Positions 24,785 through 35,813 are shown, counted from the first letter of the stretch. The stretch is 64,000 nucleotides of DNA from Cryptomeria japonica (GCF_030272615.1 NC_081407.1:96827897-96891896); one strand, 5' to 3'. A program made the numbers and translations. The notes: generated from the sequence alone by a model not told the origin.

Positions 24785-25054
24785 TTTAGGGTTTACAATC
24801 GTCTTCATTTTAGGGGCTAGATTGGTTACATGTTTCTTGCAGTTTACTGACATTTGATCATTCCATCCCATGGGAGTTTTTTATTTTTCGCACTCTAATT
24901 ATATATTTCATTTTGAGCATGGACTTGATGTACATGTGTACACATGGAATTTTTTATTTTGTGCGTACACTTTGATTATATTTCATGTTGACCACATATG
25001 GACTTGTTGAACATCACACATCTAGACTTGATATACATATATGCACATGTACAT

Positions 25055-25057
<3 letters not shown>

Positions 25058-25125
<68 letters not shown>
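25058..25125. repeat. (TA)n microsatellite
   Basis: About 33 uninterrupted TA dinucleotides. Confidence 0.95.
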
Positions 25126-25128
<3 letters not shown>

Positions 25129-26229
25129 TTGTGTTTGAGTGTTCACTTCTAGTACACATACATACATGTGTTTCATGGACATTATATTTATACATATATT
25201 TATTTATTTATAATCATCTCGAGCTATGTAAATTTCATTTATTTTTAATCTAAATCTATATACATGTGTATATGTACATACATGATACTAAAAATAAACA
25301 AATACATTAAAAATAAATGAAGCAAGTGCAATTGAACACATATACACATGAGCAATTGATATTTATAAAAATAGCACACTTGTATACATGTACATATATA
25401 CATTAAAAATAAAACACTTGCAATTTTGATATTTTTCAAAATAACACGTGTACACACACATTGTATACATTAAAAATTTAATTCAAAGCAATTGATAATT
25501 TCTAAAATAACCATGTACATGCACACATATATACATACTAAAAGCTTATATAAAAAAGTTTAATCCAAGTGTATCTCTTGAATATATAATAATTTAGCTT
25601 CATCCACATCTCTTGAATTTAAAAGTTTCAAGATCCACACGTCTTAAATCTATATATTAAAGTCTAACTCAATATTCTGAAATCTAAAGTATTATATAAG
25701 TTTGATCCAATCTAAGACATTAAAAGAAGTTTCAAAAGCGATCTAGATAAATTAGATCTCCATAGTTTTAAAAGCGATCTAGAGCTTTTAAATTAGATCC
25801 CCACAATTAAAATCCTGGTTACAAGATGTACCTACATGCGCACACACAAAAAAATATCAGAACTTAATTAGAAATGAATTATTAAATGCATGTATATTAA
25901 CTAAGTCAAATTTAATTAAAAATACAAAAATAAATTAACTAAGTCAAATTTAACCAAAAAAATTATGCATACATACCAATTAGGACATGGCTTAAAAGGG
26001 GAAATTATTTAAGCAATTGAACAATTTATCATTGAAAAACATCAAATATAGAAATTAAAACTAAGCATTTAACAAAAAAAATGATGCTTACCAATTCATT
26101 GGAAATCTTGATTTAATTGTAAAGATTCATGAACTCGTTTCACATGCCACCAACAACAAAAAACTACTTTAAGATAAACCTACAACAACAAAAAATAGTT
26201 AGATATATATTATATATATATGATTTAAA

Positions 26230-26670
26230 TCTAGGGGGGTGAATTTAAGTTAAAACTAGTACACATGTGGCTTAAGGGGAAATTAACTAATTAGGACGTG
26301 CATGAGGCAAGCTAAAGGTGATGGGCATAATTGGGATGTGGCTTAAGGGGATCAAACTAGAAATAGGACATGTGGCTTAAAAGAGGATCATTTGAACTAA
26401 ATTATAGGACATGGCTTAAAGGGAAATTAATTGATTAAGACATGACTTGGCTTAAGGGGATGGGTGTACAATTGGGACATGTGGCTTAAGGGGATCAAAC
26501 TAGAAATAGGACATGTGGCTTAAAAGAGGATCATTTGAACTAAATTATAGGACATGGCTTAAGGGGAAATTAATTGTTTAGGACATGACTCGGCTTAAGG
26601 AGATGGGTGTACAATTGGGACATGTGGCTTAAGGGGATCAAAATAATAAGGACATGGCTTAAGGGGACAA
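26230..26670. repeat. Array of ATGTGGCTTAAGGGG units, inverted relative to the left arrays
   Basis: Units such as 'ggacatgtggcttaaggggatcaaactagaaata' recur about ten times. They are the reverse complement of the CCCCTTAAGCCACAT units at 19331-22330. Both gene-flanking sides of the element therefore carry the same word in opposite orientation, with the accessory gene between them. Confidence 0.78.
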
Positions 26671-26934
26671 AAAAAATTAGAATCTAGATGGAAGTGCAAA
26701 ATAGTCAAGTTCACATTTTAAATGAATTATGAAAACCTATATATATTTTAAAAGCAATTTATATCAATTTAAATCATTTCAAAAGACATATAATTTTAAA
26801 AACAAGTATACGTACATCTATATATTAAATACTTATTCTATTACATGTACCACAATTGTGTAAGAGCTCTCAATAAGGGGATAGACATATATATATCAAA
26901 CAGTAATATTTAAACCATCTACATGATCAAATAG

Positions 26935-29933
26935 TAGTAGTGTATTATCTTCTTATGTGTTTCATAATCTTCAAAAGCAGGAAAACCATTCTTCCTTGTC
27001 AAATATTTCCTTAACCAAGTTCCAACAACTACCACTGAACTAGTCGGATAATGAAAACCATCGTCATCTTCTTGAGGATTAACTAGTTTGTGTTTAGTCT
27101 CAACACATCAAGCCAACCAATATTGTGTTTCCTCTTCATTGTCCTTAGGTGCAACAACGGCATACACATGTCCTAGACAAACAAAAAATTAATAAATTAT
27201 CAAAATTTAGAATAAAAAAAATACCATTTTTAATTTACACTAAATATAAAAAAGTTTGAAACTAATTTTATCAAATGGCCAACAAAATAATAAAAATTGA
27301 TTACCTTTTTGTACAAGGTCTGAAACATGATCATAATCATCTGATGCAAACAGTTCATCATTATCTTCAATTGTGTTAATTTGATCTTGTGCTTGAGTAG
27401 GAGTCAATGATCTTTGATTCCAATCTTCAACCCATTCAGTATTCTCACATACATCAGAATCACCTGAAATACAAAACTGACAAAAACATGCAAGTTCCCT
27501 TATCCATATAGTCCATGTGCTTGCATTTGAACTCTTAAATGAATGCCATTTTGCCAATCCGCTAATTGTCTCACAATCAAGTTTGGCACAATGTTTTCCT
27601 CTTCAACTAACCAAAAGAATTGTTGAATTATAGAGTTCACACTTGATCTTGTAGATAAGGTTGTGTTGCACCAATCTACAATCGCACGTGCATCTTTAAA
27701 TTTTACATTATCTTCAAATTTTAATTTCTCTCTAGCAAGAATTCTTTTAACACATGCACTAGCTCCATCATGTTCTCCTTTACCATGTCCAACTTCAAAA
27801 AACTCCATATATGCTGGATATCATATTCCTTGTGAGCCCTACTTAACCAATAAAACATTTGAGCATTCTTGAATTGTCTAGTACAATTATTTGACCATAT
27901 AAGATGTTCTGTCATCTAGATTCCTCTTTTATATTTCTATAAAATATGCTAAAACATTATTGAACAAACTCTGACGAGTGCATCCTATTATCACTCACAT
28001 AGAAATGATACTCCCTTAGGATTTTTCTATCATCCTTTGTGCTATCATCTGCGTGTCTATAAACAATATGAATAAAAATAACAACTTGAGTGGAATTGTA
28101 ATAGTGAGATTGAATTTCTTCTTGTGGCTTAAGAGTATAGTTTTCTGCAAAGTCCACCACTAATAGTATACTTCCAATTGGAAATGTATTTCTACATGTG
28201 CGAAATTGAGAATCAAGCCATCTAACATGTTGAGAGTGTGTCACATGTTTTGGTACAATCTTACTTTTAAATTCTGACATGGATGCATGTACACTAACCT
28301 TCTCTGTGATTAAATTGACATGCTTTCCTGTTTTCCCATCCTTTAAGGGATACTCAACATTCTTAAATCTTCTAACATCCACTAGTTGTTGTCCAAAATA
28401 AATTTCACTACTCTCATGCATACATTCTACTAGTGATGAAAAATTGCCACAACTAGAACATTGTCCATAGATACATGAATGTAAATAAAATAATTGCCCA
28501 TCAGTTCTTTGACAAAATAAACTTGCTACAAAGTCCTTGATTGATTCAGGTGACATATCAATACCACATTCCTAGATAAGCATGTTACTATGCAAAACAA
28601 AACGTATGTATCAAAAAACATCATAATAGTAATGAAATTGCACGTGCGTTTTACAACAACAAGAGACTCTTTGCTTATTAATTTTCACATACCAGGGCTT
28701 GCATTTTTCAAATGATCTTTGACTTATAGTAATATTTCCAGGTAACAAAACTTCATCCAAAAAATTTCTATAAAATTCAGTTTGAGTTGTGTCTAATAGG
28801 TGTTTTGGATGAGGGTCATGAATTTTACACCCAACTCTCAACTTTAAAACAACTCTAACATTAGATGATACCCTTGTATTATCATGCCAAAATTTTTCAA
28901 CCAAAGATTTCACTTCAATATTCAATTTCATATCTGACCTTCGAAGTCTACCACTAAAACTCCAACTTTGGTTGATTGTATCACTTTCAATACTTTCTCT
29001 TCTTTTAGCTGCTCTAACCAATGTTTTAGGATGCATCTTTACAATTCCACTAATGTTGCTTACCATTCTTTTATTCAAGGTTTCTTTATTCACTACGACA
29101 GTTGTTATAGCTTGTCGTGTCACATTCTTATCTTTAGATCGACTCGTTGTACCAATAGATTCAATGGCACTTGCAATGACAGACATAGCATGCTTAACGG
29201 ATTCATCTTTTTTTGATGGTTTTACATAGATGCCTATTTTTTTCATCACTTTTCTTATTTTCCACATCCTCATCAATTGCATCATAAGTTGACATTGAAT
29301 TGCAATTTTTTTTCAATAAAAAAATTCTTTGTATATTCTATTAGCATATGTTCTTATCTGTCTCCAAGAAAGCTTACCAAGAAGATTATCCAAAACCTTT
29401 TTTTCAATTTTTATAAAAAAGTTTCCCTAATCTTCAACAATTGGAGGTTTTTCATTTTCACCATGTTCAAAAGGATTTTCACTTTGATCATTCAAAAGAA
29501 TTTCATCTTTACCAACATGAAGGTTTTCATTTTCATGGACAATTCTATCAATCTCAACATTGGTATATCCAGCTTCTACTAAATCATCAATATGAATATC
29601 ACCTATAATCACATTATCCATGTCTTCCAGAGAAGGATTTGAAGTTGTACCTGGATTTGAGGATGTTGTACCTATAATATTCTTCATAATTATTTCATTC
29701 ACATCAACATCATCCATAATTGCATCATCTACGTCCATCTGATCCCCGAAGGCATCATCTTGAATGTTTGTCTCTTCCATTGTTGTGGATCCAGAAGCAT
29801 CAGGATTATTCATTTGTCAAATCCTCATTCTTCTATCCCTTTGACGTTTAGCCTCCTTCTCTATTTCTTCTTGAATTTCCTCAGCGGTCAACTCCCTCAT
29901 TTGTTTCTTCTTCTGACGTTGTTTAGAACCCAT
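26935..29933 (-). pseudogene. DDE-type transposase gene of the 13.6-kb transposon (Sola-like?), broken
   Basis: Likely start MGSKQRQKKKQ at 29933, with an acidic coiled head. One frame runs to about 28611 across stops at 29817-29819, 29427 and about 29316. It contains LSWRQIRTYANRIYKEFF, then FWHDNTRVSSNVRVV, FYRNFLDEVLLPGN and a Cys/His patch (SCCCKTHVQFHYYYDVF). Part two (27957-28556) has CSSCGNFSSLVECMH, HVRWLDSQFR, VVDFAENYTLKPQEEIQSHY and HFYVSDNRMHSSEF. Part three has IWSNNCTRQFKN (family normally Asp where the first Asn stands, so a catalytic residue may be lost), then VGHGKGEHDGASACVKRIL after a frameshift at a T run near 27800. The last exon (26938-27172) reads WLA*CVETK and VVVVGTWLRKYL after a GT-AG intron (27173-27304). 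Confidence 0.75.
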
Positions 29934-30120
29934 GACTAAAAATTTATGCAATAAATGCCACCTTAAAAAAATGGACCTAAAATTGCAACAAAAGAGCATG
30001 CAAAGGACAACTAAATCATAATATATCATGTAAAAAGTCACAGATTTGAAGACATATTTTATTATGTTAAATGATCACTTATTTATACAATTCCGAAAAA
30101 TTTTTTTAATGAAAAAACAA

Positions 30121-30245
30121 AACGGGATCCCGTTTTCAACACATGATCCTGTTTTAATTCAAAATGGGATCCCGTGTTGTTTTTTATTTTTAAATAATTT
30201 GCAATTTAGAATGAGATCCCATTTTAGATACGGGATCCCGTTTGT
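30121..30245. repeat. Right subterminal palindromic array (GGGATCCCGTTT)
   Basis: Several copies of GGGATCCCGTTT and variants occur, mirroring 17566-17815. A GGGGCCC and AGGCTTGG pair just inside also mirrors the left side (GGGCCCC ... AAGCCT). Confidence 0.78.
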
Positions 30246-31060
30246 AAAAAAGAGTTTTTGGGGCCCGCTTGTAGGTTCAGAATTAGGCTTGGAAAATGGT
30301 TCAGAAAGCCGAACCTGAGGCTTGGAACTGGTTTGACCTGTAACTTCAAGCCCAAATCAAGCTTTTGACAAAAAAATGACTTACTGAACACCTAATTTTC
30401 AGAATTTTTTTAAACAACAAAAATCCATTATGGTACACACTGTCTAGATTCCAAATATATAATTTTTTAAGAGAATGCATCAATATTTTTAATTTTAAAA
30501 TAATTTCTAATGAAAGAGATCCATAAACTTGAAATAACATGGTTTTTAAAAATTTTAATAACTTTTTTGTCTTTAAGTTTTTTGAAAAAAAAATAATATG
30601 GCATCAAACTATAGACAAATCTATACAGTTTAAAAAAATAACAAAATGTTAAGTCTAGGTCAAATTATGCTTGCCGTACACATGGATTTTTCAAAACAGT
30701 GATTATGCCCAATTAAAAATAAAAAAAAAATATCCTCATCAAATGTGAGTGAGTTATAGATCTTTTCCCAAAAGGATAAAGAAAAATACTTTCATTTAGG
30801 TCAAATTATGCTTGTCGTACACAGGCACGGTATGGTCCTAAAAAGTGACTTTTAAACTATAGGTTTTACTAATGCCTATTCAAACTTCATTTTTAAGATC
30901 TGGGTATTAAAATAAATTACATATTTGGAAAATAGACTTCGGGCACTACATTTTCTATTACTAAATTTTTTCAAGAATCATTTTTTAAGTGCCTCAAATA
31001 TTTAGGTCAAACGGGACGAAATCAAAAAAAAAGGGAAAAAACTTCCACTTTTTGGCCAAA
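30246..31060. other. Right inner-terminal region of the transposon
   Basis: No gene. A direct repeat 'aggtcaaattatgcttgccgtacaca' occurs near 30655 and again near 30796, about 140 bases apart. The rest is AT-rich. Confidence 0.6.
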
Positions 31061-31088
31061 AAGTGGACACAACATCTTGCAGGCACCC
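31061..31088 (-). repeat. Right terminal inverted repeat of the 13.6-kb transposon
   Basis: On the minus strand it begins GGGTGCCTGCAAGATGTTGT and continues GTCCACTT. TCCA follows on the plus strand as the target duplication. Just inside, AAGTGG repeats as a short hairpin around TTTTTGGCCAAAAA. Confidence 0.85.
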
Positions 31089-31092
31089 TCCA

Positions 31093-32047
31093 TGTTCATT
31101 GCAAAAATTAATTAAATTCCGCTGAAAAAAACTCACCTCCGTTATCAGTTCTAAGATATTTATTGTCTTACCTTTTTTATTCTCTACCAAAGCTCTAAAC
31201 CTCTTAAAACAAGAAAAAACTTCAGATTTCTTCTTGAGAAGATAAATCCACACCTTACGAGAATAACCATCTATAAATGAAATAAAATATGATGAACCTC
31301 CAATAGATGTTACAAGAGCTTAGACCAAGTATCTGAATGAATTAGATTTAATACATCTTTGCTTATGGTAGTACTTCTAGAAAAACTCAGTCTATTCTGT
31401 TTTCCAAACAAACAATGTTCATACAAACTTAAATCTTTAGATTTTGCACCTGGGAGAAGATTTATATCTAACAGTACCTTGAGACCTAGTTCACTCATAT
31501 GGTGTAGGCTTTGATGTCAGGTTGATAATGAGTCCATCTCTACATTAGATACCTCAACAACCTCTCCAATGTTAGTTTGTCCAACTAACCTATAGAGATT
31601 GTCAACCTTCTCTCCCTTTAGCACAACCAAAACTCCCTTTGTTACCTTGAGATAACTATTTTCACCACTGAATCCATAACCTTGTTCATCAAACATTCCA
31701 TGTGAAAGTAAATTTTTCTTTAAACCAGGTATATGCCTAACATGTTGAATAGTTCTAACTACTCCATCAAACATCTTGATTCTTACCTCTCCTCCACCAA
31801 CAGCTTCACATGGGTTGTCATTTCCCATGTAGACCATACCACCATCACAAGACCGATAAGAAGTAAACCAGTCTCTATGTGGTGTCATATGAAAGGAAGC
31901 ACCAAAATGAAGAATTCAAACATGAAGTAAAGAACTTCTCAAATTAGAAGTTAATACCTCTCCGTCTTCCAATGGTGTCTGAACTTCAGCAGTGTCTGCC
32001 TCAGCTGCAGGTGTACTAGGATTCTCTTTGGTTGCTTTTGGTAGCCT
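31093..32047 (-). pseudogene. Copia protease and integrase N-terminal half, broken
   Basis: The protease active site is damaged: the frame reads *ILHFGASFHMTPHRDWF where Copia elements show WILDSGASFHMTP, so Trp became a stop and the catalytic Asp-Ser became His-Phe. Then come VRHIPGLKKNLLS and a pre-integrase segment with KSKDLSLYEHCLFGKQ and LNLIHSDTW. The integrase core follows at 31253-31093, ending FCNEHGG where the transposon entered. The other half of the integrase starts at 17483. Several frames are used, so the region is dead. Confidence 0.88.
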
Positions 32048-32779
32048 TCAATCCTTCTTGACATGTCCATCCTTGCCACAGTTCCAACATTTCACCCATT
32101 TTTGCCCCTTTGATTTGGACCTGGTTTGTCCACGCTTAGTATTTGCTCTTTCCGGAGTTCTGCCTCTTGCAATAATGGCTTCATTAGAAGAAGATCTTTG
32201 AGATGTCTTTTGCCTTGAATCTTCAAAGATTAAAGCAACCACCACATCCTCAAAGACCAGTTTCCCACTCGGTGCAGAATTGTTGAGAGCCATAACCAGC
32301 TAATCCCAACTATCTGGCAAGGAGCAAAGTAATATTGTTGCCTTATCTTCTTCATCGATTTTCACACCCATTGAAGCCAATTTGCTTGTCAGTCTATTGA
32401 AATCATTTAGATGATCTGTGACAGATGAATTGTTATGCATCCTCAAATTATACAACTGTCTCCTTAGAAGAATTTTACTTGCTAATGCCTTTGTCTCATA
32501 CAACTTTGTAAGCTTATTCCACAAGTCATGAGCAGATTTCTCCTTCGCAACATTGAACAGAATTGAATCTGCTAGAGATAACTGGATTGTTTCTCTAGCC
32601 ACGCTATCCATGGTATTCCAATCTCCTGTGCCCAAATTTGTAGGTTCTGATGATACTCCTTTAAGAGCTCTATCACATCCATCCTTCACTAACAAATCTT
32701 GAATCTTAAGCTTCCATAGAGAAAAATTCGAACCATCAAACTTATGTACCTCAAATCTGGTAACATTATTTCTAGCCGT
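32048..32779 (-). pseudogene. Copia Gag with CCHC knuckle, start codon lost
   Basis: Gag of Copia elements packages the RNA. The frame opens with ARNNVTRFEVHKFDGSNFSL at 32777, preceded by ACG where ATG is expected, so the start appears mutated. The middle has HDLWNKLTKLYETKALASKI, LNDFNRLTSKLASMGVKIDE and LCSLPDSWD, typical of the UBN2-type Gag domain. After a stop near 32300 it continues to the zinc knuckle CWNCGKDGHVKKDC at about 32050-32090. It follows the primer site directly. Confidence 0.9.
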
Positions 32780-32822
32780 TGCTCTCGTCTAAAAACAAAC
32801 AACTTCTACACAAATAACCTAT

Positions 32823-32836
32823 GCTCTGATACCAAT
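32823..32836 (-). other. Primer binding site of the Copia element
   Basis: Minus-strand ATTGGTATCAGAGC directly follows the LTR end CTCACA. It is the perfect initiator-Met tRNA type seen in most plant Copia elements. Confidence 0.9.
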
Positions 32837-33382
32837 TGTGAGAAAAATAACAAGTGCAAAAAATTTGCAAAGAAGAACAATAGCACATAACACACAGATT
32901 TACATGGAAAAACTTGGTAAAAATATACCAGTAAAAAACCACGGGCAAATTTTGTCTTTCATATTGATGCTCGGGAATTACAGTGCTACAACAATCTCAA
33001 AACTATTCTAGCCTTATTTTTAAAGGAGGGAAAGCTACTCTATATATATACAAATTTGAGAAACTTAATGCAATAATTAAGCTCTCAAATTTGCCACCTC
33101 TAACCCTTCTAATGCCACCACTATAGTCATATCATTGACTAAGCCTATATGTGGCTCTCAATCATCTACAAGGTTGACACATACAGAGTCGATGAATCAC
33201 TTAATAATTTACTAAGTCAACACAACCGAGTTGCAGAGTCCTAGTTGAAGACAACTTACTAAATATAATAAGTACTACTCACACAACTACATGTATGACA
33301 TATACAAGAGCAAAGTCCTAATTGAAGAAAACTTGTAGGACACATATGAAAGCAAAGTCCTAATTGACTTCACATTCCAACA
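32837..33382 (-). repeat. 5' LTR of the Copia element
   Basis: Mate of 12420-12977. On the minus strand it begins TGTTGGAATGTGAAGTC. A TATATATAG box lies near 33042-33050. Confidence 0.9.
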
Positions 33383-33388
33383 CACTAT

Positions 33389-33703
33389 ATGTTTGCAGTG
33401 AAGTATGGTTTGACAAAGGATGATGATTTTGACGAAGTTGAAGAGATTAGAAAGGTAGACATGTTCAATAAGTTCACAGAATTTGAAGAGAAAATAATTC
33501 AAAACCCAGAACATAATAAGAATACGGGGGATAATATGCTCGGTATGCCCAACGCCAGCAGAAGAATAGCAACCCCTATTGCGCCCGGAGAGATGGTGCA
33601 GAGTCTTTGTGAAGATTTTGGAAGTCTAACTGGAAGGGTTCCTATGCCAGGGGATCGACAAGATTCAGCAAGGAAATTTGATGCGTCGTTTTCTTTCCCA
33701 TAA
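33389..33703 (+). pseudogene. Unrecognised ORF of the small LTR element, right part
   Basis: A 104-codon frame starting MFAVKYGLTKDDDFDEVEEI, acidic at first, then neutral, ending at 33703. It begins 6 bases right of the Copia LTR and probably belongs to the same coding region as 11875-12417, but the join cannot be proved because the Copia lacks a clear target duplication. No domain is recognised. The richer GC content at 33900-34060 is unlike the surrounding DNA and may point to captured host sequence. Confidence 0.4.
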
Positions 33704-34768
33704 TGAAGTTGGGCATCGACATGAAGGTTTTGGGCAGTACGCCATGTCTTCACCCACTGTCCATTGTTCATCAAACTCCAACATTATTCTCCCTATCGTC
33801 CACGGGTTTCAGTCTTTATACACTCAACAGGGATTGGTTGATAGTTTGGAAATGTGTGGGTGTTTGGATATTGATGACTATGACACCCACGAGGATTGAC
33901 CCCTTCCTCCCGTGCCCTGCTCTCCCCACGCAAGGCAGACTCCGGCCTCTGCGCAGGCAGCGCAGATTCCAAGCTCTGCCCACGCAGGAGAGACTCCAAG
34001 CTCTGCGCAAGTTCCTTTGTCGGACTTGCCCAAACACCATACGCAAGCCTTTCAAAAAAAATTTATGCCCATTGATAGGCAAAGGGGCAACGATAGTACT
34101 CTGATTAAATGCTACAGACAGTTCAAGATCCATATGTAGGCGTGGTTCCATCACCATTTCCAGGTGGTATGTCCTCAATGTATCCAGCTAGTGCAAATTT
34201 AGGATCGTAGGGTCAGCTTGGAAAAATTATAGAGGAGCTATTTTTTGAATGCGTGGTGTGCAAGGAGGATAATGGACTCTTTCTGGTACCTGAGGTTTTC
34301 TTGGTGCTTGCTTTGCTTCATTTCCGGTAGAAGATTTGTTATTGCCCGTTGGGGTTTCTTGGTCCTCTTGTAACGCAATGGAGGGAGCAGGGCTTTATTG
34401 GACAATGTTCCTTATATAGCGAAGCAGTTTGTGGCAGAGGAGGTTAACATGCTATTTTGTTTTTGGAATTAAGGAGCACATTGATTTGAAGATCAATTAT
34501 GACCATGGCATTTATGTTCTGGATAAGTTATCTATTGAAACTCGAAGATCAAGAGGTGAATTTATTTTTTATTGTGGGTTGATGGGAAAGTTTGTGTAAG
34601 ATATTTTTTACTCCGGTTTGACTTGTCGAAGATTAATTCGCAGTGTCCGTGAATAGAGTTTGGCAAAGTTAAAATCTTCAATGGGCTTGGTTGGAATGTA
34701 AGATTAAGAATGGAAATGCAGGGATTTCACAATTCATGGTTGTGTCAGTTGGCTTTCACGGAGGAGAT
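33704..34768 (+). other. Internal non-coding part of the small LTR element
   Basis: No convincing gene. Around 33905-34015 the word CTCTGC/GCGCAG recurs in a GC-richer patch. The stretch just before the right LTR reads ACGGAGGAGAT, which could serve as a purine tract for plus-strand priming. Confidence 0.5.
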
Positions 34769-35033
34769 TGTTGGGTATATGAAGCCCAATGGTCACATGA
34801 TTGTTTGCCTTCCCCAAACTCTTCATCTCATGCCTGAATATATGTATAAATATATGTTTGTTGTCTATGTACTGTGTGTAGATTGGATATCAATTAATAA
34901 AAGTCATTCCCTGATTGAGAGTGGACGTAGCCATTTATGGTGAACCACTATAAATTTGGTGTCTTGTGTTTAATTCTTCAATTCTGTTTCTTTTGTTGTT
35001 TTATGTTATTTCTCTGCTCGGTTTAAATCTACA
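34769..35033 (+). repeat. 3' LTR of the small LTR element
   Basis: A near copy of 11579-11840, with scattered substitutions and a few single-base indels. It ends TCTACA and is followed by the target-duplication copy CAAAA. Confidence 0.87.
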
Positions 35034-35038
35034 CAAAA

Positions 35039-35418
35039 AGTCAGGAATTTTCAGATTTTATAAAACTCCCAGTTTTAAGGTTGTTAATTACAAACTAACA
35101 CTGTAATTGTACATTGTTGAATTGAATATAATAAAAATAAGAGCAATATCAATTTATTTTTAATATAAATGTACTAATAAATTAGACAGTTAACTACAAC
35201 TAATTGACAACATACTGGAGACTCAAGGAAACCTCTATGATACCTATTGAAACATATTCAATGTGAGAATAATTGAAACTCAAAGAGACCTCTACAATAC
35301 CTATAGAGACATTCAACATGAGCACAATTTAGATATGAATTATTCTAACACCAAGGCCAATAGCAACCTCCATATCATCACCCTTTAATGTTTTTGCTCT
35401 GCTCTCACTTAGGACTTG
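35039..35418 (-). repeat. Inverted-duplication left arm, gene-proximal piece
   Basis: Reverse complement of about 39822-40030. For example, CAACATACTGGAGACTCAAGG matches both arms. It is the downstream flank of the pseudogene at 35419-35813. No gene is seen. Confidence 0.82.
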
Positions 35419-35813
35419 TCAACCCTCTTCCAAACAGATGTGTCCATCTTCAACCAGTTTTTCTAAGAGTCCACTCACCTTTCCTGCAAGATCAACAACT
35501 CTTTCAATCTTCCCTTCATGTAAATTTTGTGTCCATTCCCTTGTGTATTTTACTATCACATCTGAATCTTCTAAGAGACAAGAAACAATACTAACTTGCG
35601 TAACATTTCACCCAATTCCTCCATATTGTTATAAGTAAATTCCTCAGGTCTGATCAAGTGACTGTTGAACATTTGTTGACCCAACCCATTAAGGCCTCTA
35701 GCCAAGTTTTTTAATCTCTCCCACTCTGGTCCAAGAGATGTGTCGAAGCCCTTCTTGAACTTTCTCTCCAACTTGTGCATTTTAGTTTGGAGAACAATAC
35801 TTCCCAAGAAGGG
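35419..35813 (-). pseudogene. Truncated inverted copy of the membrane-protein gene (3' end only)
   Basis: The minus strand encodes a close copy of the last ~130 residues of the gene at 37818-39821: SIVLQTKMHKLERKFKKG, WERLKNLARGLNGLGQQMFN and EELGEMLRKLV. About ten bases are then missing compared with the gene (around 35590), which shifts the frame. Homology begins abruptly near 35813 and the whole membrane part is absent. The stop codon position (GAAGAGGGTTGA) matches that of the intact gene. It is transcriptionally divergent from the intact gene about 2 kb away. Confidence 0.9.

Larger units (their letters stand above)
24785..26934. other. Intergenic region between the two convergent transposon genes
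   Basis: AT-rich and no gene. It holds many TACATGTACA-type palindromes, a (TA)n run at 25058-25125 and the inverted subterminal array at 26230-26670. Confidence 0.65.
17488..31088 (-). mobile_element. 13.6-kb DNA transposon with TIRs, two genes and subterminal arrays (Sola-like?)
   Basis: The ends are imperfect 28-bp inverted repeats sharing TGCAAGAWGTTGTGTCCACTT. They are flanked by TCCA at 17484-17487 and 31089-31092, a 4-bp target duplication. The Copia integrase frame joins cleanly when element and one TCCA are removed. It holds a transposase gene on the minus strand (26935-29933) and a convergent accessory gene on the plus strand (22684-24784). Palindromic GGGATCCCGTTT-type repeats lie near both ends. 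A 4-bp duplication and a DDE protein with DFAENY and GHGKG motifs recall the Sola superfamily, but this assignment is from memory and unproven. Both genes are broken. An LTR sits inside at 19918-21135. Confidence 0.85.
12420..33382 (-). mobile_element. Ty1/Copia retrotransposon, interrupted twice
   Basis: On the minus strand: 5' LTR (32837-33382), primer site, Gag, protease, integrase, reverse transcriptase, RNase H, purine tract and 3' LTR (12420-12977). Integrase before RT is the Copia order. Two insertions lie inside: a solo LTR (15111-17316) and a DNA transposon (17488-31088). Removing them with their duplications leaves about 5.15 kb, a normal Copia length. The outer flanks, TAGGA (12415-12419) and CACTA (33383-33387), do not match, so the original target duplication is lost or the element is recombinant. 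Coding is full of stops, so it is inactive. Confidence 0.92.
11579..35033 (+). mobile_element. Small LTR retroelement (about 2.5 kb net), host of the nest
   Basis: It has direct LTRs at 11579-11840 and 34769-35033, both running from TGTTGGGTATATGAAGCCCA to TTTAAATYTACA. A primer site follows the left LTR. Flanks are CAGAA (11574-11578) and CAAAA (35034-35038), a 5-bp target duplication with one change. The paralogous empty site at about 40028-40042 reads (reverse strand) catcCAGAAagccagg, so both edges are firm. Subtracting the Copia at 12420-33382 leaves about 2.49 kb. No protease, integrase or RT is visible, so it looks non-autonomous. Confidence 0.85.
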
